The notes under the pieces: generated by a model
What the model saw: the letters and a program-made list of their open reading frames with translations, nothing else
Told to the model about the DNA's origin: nothing
Database searches by the model: none
Source of the DNA: Actinomycetes bacterium
GTDB lineage: Bacteria > Actinomycetota > CALGFH01
Assembly: GCA_030152105.1 (NCBI GenBank)
Contig: JASLIH010000644.1
Span: forward strand, 1 to 5,274
Direction of reading: 5' to 3'
DNA length: 5,274 nucleotides
Translations under genes and position numbers: made by a program
Part shown: positions 1 through 5,274 of the stretch, one piece after another
Numbering within the stretch: position 1 is the first letter of the stretch
Layout: every line of letters begins with the position of its first letter

Positions 1-1611
1 GGGCCCAAGCGCAAGGGGACCCGCTACTTCGGGCCGTACGCCCACGCCTACGCGATCCGCGAGACCCTTGACCTGCTGCTGCGCACCTTCCCCATGCGGA
101 CCTGCTCCAAGGGGGTGTTCGACCGGCACCGGCGCCTGGGCCGGCCGTGCATCCTGTTCGACATCAACAAATGCTCGGGGCCGTGCGTCGGCAAGGTCAC
201 GCCCGCGGAGCACCGGCGGATCGTCGAGGACTTCGTGGCCTTCATGGACGGGCGCACCCGCCCGACCCTGCAGCGCCTGGAGGCCGAGATGCGCCAGGCC
301 GCCGAGCAGCTCAACTTCGAGCTGGCGGCCCGGCTCCGCGACCAGCTGGGCAGCGTCCGCAAGGCCATGGAGCGCCAGCAGATGGTGTCCTCGACCCCCG
401 AGGACTTCGACATCGCCGCCTTCGCCGAGGACGACCTGGAGGCGGCCGTGCAGGTGTTCTTCGTCCGCCGGGGCCGGGTGGTGGGCCGGCGCGGGTTCGT
501 GGTCGACAAGGTCGAGGCCCTCGACACCGCCGCCCTGGCCGCCACCTTCGTCCAGCAGCTCTACGGCGACCGGGGCGACGAGGTCCCCCGGGAGGTGTTC
601 CTGCCCGTCCTGCCCGACGGCGCCGACGCCCTCCAGGCCTGGCTGGCCGGGCTCCGCGGCGGCCCGGTCGACTTCCGCGTGCCCCGGCGGGGCGAGAAGC
701 GGGCCCTGCTGGAGACGGTCGCGGCCAACGCCCGCGAGGCCTTCGCCACCCACAAGCTCAAGCGGGCCAGCGACTTCGACGCCCGGGCCCGCGGCCTCAA
801 GGAGCTCCAGGAGGCCCTCGACCTGCCCGAGGCCCCGCTGCGGATCGAGTGCTACGACATCTCCAACCTCCAGGGCAGCCAGGTGGTCGGCTCCATGGTG
901 GTGTTCGAGGACGGCCTGGCCCGCAAGAGCGAGTACCGCCGCTTCGAGGTCCGCTCGGTCGAGGGCCAAGACGACGTTGCCTCCCTGCGGGAGGTCCTCT
1001 CCCGCCGCCTGGCCCGCCTGGCCAGCGAACGCGACCAGCCGGAGGAGCCGGAGGGGTCCGGGGAACCCCAAGGGGGTGCCCCGGTGAGTCGGGAGGGGTC
1101 CGGGGAACCCCAAGGGGGTGCCCCGGTCGATCGGGAGCGGCGCAAGAAGTTCGCCTACCCGCCGAACCTGATCGTGGTCGACGGGGGCCGGCCCCAGCTG
1201 GCCGCCGCCCTCGAGGCGGTGCGGGCCTCGGCCAGCCCCGACCTGCCGGTGGTCTCGCTGGCCAAGCGGATGGAGGAGGTCTACCTGCCGGGCATGGCCG
1301 ACCCGGTGGTCATCCCCCGGACCAGCGAGGCCCTGTACCTGCTGCAGCGGGTCCGCGACGAGGCCCACCGGTTCGCCATCACCTACCACCGCAAGCTGCG
1401 CGACCGGTCGATGACCCGCAGCGTGCTCGACGGCATCCCCGGGGTGGGGGAGACCCGCCGCCGCCAGCTGGTCCGCCATTTCGGGTCGGCCCGCAAGGCC
1501 GCCCAGGCCAGCCTGGAGGAGCTGGAGCAGGTTCCCGGAGTCGGCCCCCAGCTTGCTAAGGTGGTGTACGACCATCTCCATGGGGCCGCCGGGGGGGCGA
1601 CCAGGACATGA
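1..1611 (+). CDS. uvrC: UvrABC system protein C (excinuclease subunit), 5'-truncated
   Basis: UvrC makes both the 3' and 5' incisions around a DNA lesion after UvrB hands over the damaged strand in nucleotide excision repair. The frame is open from base 1, so the true start lies upstream; 536 residues are present and roughly 100-120 N-terminal ones are missing, including the catalytic part of the GIY-YIG domain. Visible in order (window residues): the GIY-YIG tail with YFGPY (9-13); four cysteines C35, C50, C58, C62, matching the spacing style of the Fe-S cysteines reported for E. coli UvrC; a UVR motif for UvrB contact (about 90-125); the RNase H-like endonuclease domain with CYDISNLQG, VVDGG and RDEAHRF, giving a likely D286, D394, H456 triad; and a C-terminal helix-hairpin-helix pair (about 476-527, GIPGVG and VPGVG). 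Odd: residues 352-376 come from a tandem 42-bp repeat in the linker before VVDGG. The stop overlaps the rapZ start by four bases. Identity is very secure. Confidence 0.97.
   Translation, partial: GPKRKGTRYFGPYAHAYAIRETLDLLLRTFPMRTCSKGVFDRHRRLGRPCILFDINKCSGPCVGKVTPAEHRRIVEDFVAFMDGRTRPTLQRLEAEMRQAAEQLNFELAARLRDQLGSVRKAMERQQMVSSTPEDFDIAAFAEDDLEAAVQVFFVRRGRVVGRRGFVVDKVEALDTAALAATFVQQLYGDRGDEVPREVFLPVLPDGADALQAWLAGLRGGPVDFRVPRRGEKRALLETVAANAREAFATHKLKRASDFDARARGLKELQEALDLPEAPLRIECYDISNLQGSQVVGSMVVFEDGLARKSEYRRFEVRSVEGQDDVASLREVLSRRLARLASERDQPEEPEGSGEPQGGAPVSREGSGEPQGGAPVDRERRKKFAYPPNLIVVDGGRPQLAAALEAVRASASPDLPVVSLAKRMEEVYLPGMADPVVIPRTSEALYLLQRVRDEAHRFAITYHRKLRDRSMTRSVLDGIPGVGETRRRQLVRHFGSARKAAQASLEELEQVPGVGPQLAKVVYDHLHGAAGGATRT
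1050..1127 (+). repeat. 42-bp tandem repeat of a palindromic element inside uvrC
   Basis: Two copies of an identical 36-bp sequence lie at 1050-1085 and 1092-1127, giving a 42-bp period because six diverged bases (1086-1091) separate them. The period is a multiple of three, so uvrC stays open and the protein reads GSGEPQGGAPV twice (residues 352-362 and 366-376). Each copy holds an inverted repeat: CCGGGG-A-A-CCCC pairs with GGGG-T-G-CCCCGG, at 1058-1084 and 1100-1126. This makes a 12-position stem with one A-G mismatch and a three-base AAG loop. A partial match continues after copy 2 (1131-1137). The shape resembles a REP-like or small palindromic insertion that landed in a tolerant linker and was then duplicated; that origin is inference. 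The repeat and the hairpins are read directly from the sequence. Confidence 0.9.
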
Positions 1612-2507
1612 CACAGGAGTTGCGGACAGAGGACCGCCTGCGGGCGGCCGCGGTCGAGTTCGTGGTGATCACCGGGCTGTCCGGTGCCGGCCGCTCGGAG
1701 GCGGCCAAGGTGCTGGAGGACCTCGGCTACTTCGTGATCGACAACCTGCCGCCGTCGCTGATCGGCCGGGTCGCCGAGCTGGCCGTCGTCGGCCGCGACC
1801 CGACCCGGGTGGCGCTGGTCATGGACGCCCGCGGCGGCGCGTTCACCACCGACGTGTCCGAGCTGTCGACCGCCCTCGACCAGCTCCGGTCCCAGGACAT
1901 CAACCTGCGGGTGCTGTTCCTCGAGGCCTCCGACGAGGTGCTGATCCGCCGTTTCGAGGCCACCCGGCGACGCCACCCGGTGGCCGGCGAGCGGGTCGCC
2001 GAGTCGATCGCGCTCGAGCGCAACCTGCTGCGTGAGCTGCGGGCCGACGCCGACCTGGTGCTCGACACCAGCGACCTCAACGTGCACGAGCTGCGGTCCA
2101 AGATCCTGGCCGCGTTCGCCGACGAGGCGGCCGGCCTGCTCGTCACGGTGGCCTCCTTCGGCTTCAAGTACGGGCTGCCCCTCGACGCCGACATGGTGGT
2201 CGACGTCCGCTTCCTGCCCAACCCGCACTGGGTGCCGGAGCTGCGCCCGCTGAAGGGCACCGACCCGGCCGTGCGCGACTACGTGCTCGCCCAGAGCGAC
2301 ACCGGCCTGTTCCTGGCCCGGCTGGAGGCGCTGCTGGAGACGGCCCTGCCCGGGTACGTCCAGGAGGGCAAGCACTACCTGACCGTGGCCGTCGGCTGCA
2401 CCGGCGGCAAGCACCGCAGCGTCGTCCTGGCCGAGGAGCTGGCCAGCTGGCTGACCGACAAGGGCTACCGGGCCCACGTCGCCCACCGGGACGTGGAGCG
2501 CGAGTGA
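1608..2507 (+). CDS. rapZ: RapZ family nucleotide-binding protein (P-loop)
   Basis: A 299-residue protein of the RapZ/YvcJ family, about the usual family length. In E. coli RapZ is an RNA-binding adaptor that senses glucosamine-6-phosphate and steers decay of the GlmZ small RNA, so controlling GlmS; members bind and hydrolyse nucleotides. The actinobacterial role is less clear and the E. coli sRNA partners need not exist here. Seen: Walker A-type GLSGAGRS (23-30) with Arg29 where many relatives have Lys; DNLPPS (45-50); a Walker B-like VALVMDARG segment (about 68-76); SFGFKYGLP and DVRFLPNPHW in the C-terminal domain; and the family signature GCTGGKHRSV (263-272), which lies in the C-terminal, RNA-binding half of E. 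coli RapZ. The ATG at 1608 overlaps the uvrC stop as ATGA. The Shine-Dalgarno is poor (a G run at 1591-1597, ten bases away), so coupled translation from uvrC is likely. Cytoplasmic; no signal peptide or membrane segment. Confidence 0.96.
   Translation: MTQELRTEDRLRAAAVEFVVITGLSGAGRSEAAKVLEDLGYFVIDNLPPSLIGRVAELAVVGRDPTRVALVMDARGGAFTTDVSELSTALDQLRSQDINLRVLFLEASDEVLIRRFEATRRRHPVAGERVAESIALERNLLRELRADADLVLDTSDLNVHELRSKILAAFADEAAGLLVTVASFGFKYGLPLDADMVVDVRFLPNPHWVPELRPLKGTDPAVRDYVLAQSDTGLFLARLEALLETALPGYVQEGKHYLTVAVGCTGGKHRSVVLAEELASWLTDKGYRAHVAHRDVERE
2495..2498 (+). promoter_or_regulatory. Shine-Dalgarno GGAG for the yvcK-family gene, inside rapZ
   Basis: GGAG lies five bases before the GTG at 2504 and within the last codons of rapZ. 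It supports the GTG start, which otherwise rests on the GTGA overlap and the position of the glycine-rich motif. Confidence 0.6.
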
Positions 2508-3394
2508 GAGTTGTCGCGCTCGGGGGCGGCCGCGGGCTGGCCGTCACCCTGACCGCCCTGCGGCTGCTCGGGGTGGAGCCGACGGCGGTGGTGGCCGTGG
2601 CCGACGACGGCGGCTCCTCGGGGCGCCTGCGCCGCGACCTCGGGCTGCTCCCGCCGGGCGACCTGCGCAAGGCCATGCTCGCCCTGGCCGACCCGGCGGC
2701 CGAGGTCCGCGAGCTGTTCGCCTACCGGTTCGAGCGGGGCGACCTGGCCGGCCACAACCTGGGCAACCTGGCCCTGGCCGCCCTCGCCGACCTCAAGGGC
2801 GGGTTCATGGCCGCGCTCGGAGAGGCGTCCCGCTGGCTGGGGGTCCACGGGCAGGTGCTGCCGGCCACCCTGGTCCCGGTGCGGCTCTGCGGCCGGGTCG
2901 ACGGCCGCCCCGTCGAGGGCCAGGTGGCCATCATGACAGCCACCGGCCGGGTCGAGTCGGTCTGGCTGGAGCCGCGCGACCCGGCGGCCGTCCCCGCCGC
3001 CGTCCAGGCCGTCCGCGAGGCCGACCTGGTCCTGCTCGGCCCCGGCTCCACCTTCACCTCGGTGGTCCCCAACCTGCTCGTCCCCGACCTGGCCGCGGCC
3101 CTGGTCGAGGACCCCGAGCGCATCGTCTACATCTGCAACCTCGAGGCCCAGCCGGGGGAGACCACCGGCTTCGCGCCCGAGGCCCACCTGGCCGCCATCC
3201 TGGCCCACTGCCCAGGCCTGCGGGTGGCCACCGTGCTCTGCCAGCGGCCCCGGGACGCGGCCGGCGCCGCCCGCGAGCTGGAGGCCTTCGCCGAGCTGGG
3301 GGCGGCCGTGGTCCACGCCGAGCTGGCCGCCGACGACCACACCGGCACCCACGACGCCGCCCGCCTGGCCACCGCCCTCAAGGAGCTGACCTAG
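2504..3394 (+). CDS. yvcK: YvcK/GlmR/CuvA family protein (gluconeogenesis factor, UDP-sugar binding)
   Basis: A 296-residue protein of the YvcK family, which shares a fold with CofD (2-phospho-L-lactate transferase) but is not a coenzyme F420 enzyme. In Bacillus subtilis (YvcK/GlmR) and Mycobacterium (CuvA) it binds UDP-N-acetylglucosamine and helps direct carbon to cell wall precursors, including through GlmS in B. subtilis. Seen: the N-terminal glycine-rich strand-loop VALGGGRGL (4-12); the signature DDGGSSGRLRRDLG (34-47) followed by PPGDLRK (50-56); GHNLGNL (83-89); LLGPGSTFTS (177-186); and NLEAQPGETTGF (212-223). The start is GTG at 2504, overlapping the rapZ stop as GTGA, with GGAG at 2495-2498 five bases upstream; the conserved strand starts at once after it, so no earlier start is needed. 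The neighbouring rapZ and whiA are its usual partners. A CofD call is unlikely because the DDGGSSG/GHNLGN pattern and the context fit YvcK. No membrane segment. Confidence 0.95.
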   Translation: MRVVALGGGRGLAVTLTALRLLGVEPTAVVAVADDGGSSGRLRRDLGLLPPGDLRKAMLALADPAAEVRELFAYRFERGDLAGHNLGNLALAALADLKGGFMAALGEASRWLGVHGQVLPATLVPVRLCGRVDGRPVEGQVAIMTATGRVESVWLEPRDPAAVPAAVQAVREADLVLLGPGSTFTSVVPNLLVPDLAAALVEDPERIVYICNLEAQPGETTGFAPEAHLAAILAHCPGLRVATVLCQRPRDAAGAARELEAFAELGAAVVHAELAADDHTGTHDAARLATALKELT

Positions 3395-3401
3395 CCAGCA
3401 G

Positions 3402-5274
<1,873 letters not shown>

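Noticed and set aside
1050..1133. Possible CRISPR array or transcription terminator at the uvrC repeat
   Set aside because: There are only two repeat units and a six-base separator, too short for spacers. The hairpins are inside an open reading frame and are not followed by a T run, so neither CRISPR nor a standard terminator fits.
68..1559. Long plus-strand frames in the other two frames of uvrC (68-1087 and 147-1559)
   Set aside because: They translate to Arg/Pro/Ser/Gly-rich strings without motifs and cover a clear UvrC; these are frame shadows of G+C-rich DNA.
1591..1597. Run of seven G just before the uvrC stop, a possible slippage or sequencing-error site
   Set aside because: The frame as given leads to a clean ATGA overlap with rapZ, the normal arrangement, so there is no sign of an error or programmed shift.
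2504..3394. Assignment as CofD, the coenzyme F420 biosynthesis transferase
   Set aside because: The fold is shared, but the DDGGSSG, GHNLGN and QPGETTGF signatures and the rapZ-whiA context mark the YvcK family.

Overview
The window is a densely coding, very G+C-rich stretch (roughly three quarters G+C by eye) with all genes on the + strand and almost no intergenic DNA. It carries the conserved chromosomal cluster uvrC - rapZ - yvcK (glmR/cuvA type) - whiA - gap. The order, the G+C content, the codon bias towards G/C in the third position and lineage-typical residues (for example Arg instead of Lys in the RapZ P-loop) point to an actinobacterium. It is probably not one of the well-studied Streptomyces or Mycobacterium groups, but the exact lineage cannot be fixed from this window.

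Layout: bases 1-1611 are the 3' five-sixths or so of uvrC (5' end outside the window). Bases 1608-2507 are rapZ, overlapping uvrC by 4 bases (ATGA). Bases 2504-3394 are the yvcK-family gene, overlapping rapZ by 4 bases (GTGA). whiA (3402-4358) follows after a 7-base gap. A 32-base spacer with a strong Shine-Dalgarno sequence inside a small palindrome leads into gap, which starts at 4391 and runs off the right edge about 40 codons short of the usual end. No RNA gene, transposon, CRISPR array, toxin or phage gene is visible.

How the genes fit together: UvrC is the dual-incision nuclease of nucleotide excision repair. RapZ and the YvcK/GlmR family are both linked in model bacteria to amino-sugar supply for the cell wall (GlmS control, UDP-GlcNAc binding). 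WhiA is a DNA-binding developmental or cell-division regulator, and Gap is central glycolysis. The four-base overlaps suggest that uvrC, rapZ and yvcK are translated in a coupled way from one message; whiA probably belongs to it too, while gap may also have its own start signals.

This is core housekeeping DNA, and I do not see an undescribed system. The most unusual item is a 42-bp tandem repeat in uvrC. Each copy contains a near-perfect 27-nt hairpin, and the pair adds a Gly/Pro/Glu/Gln-rich linker between two catalytic aspartates of the RNase H-like nuclease domain. The second is a palindrome that could mask the gap ribosome binding site.
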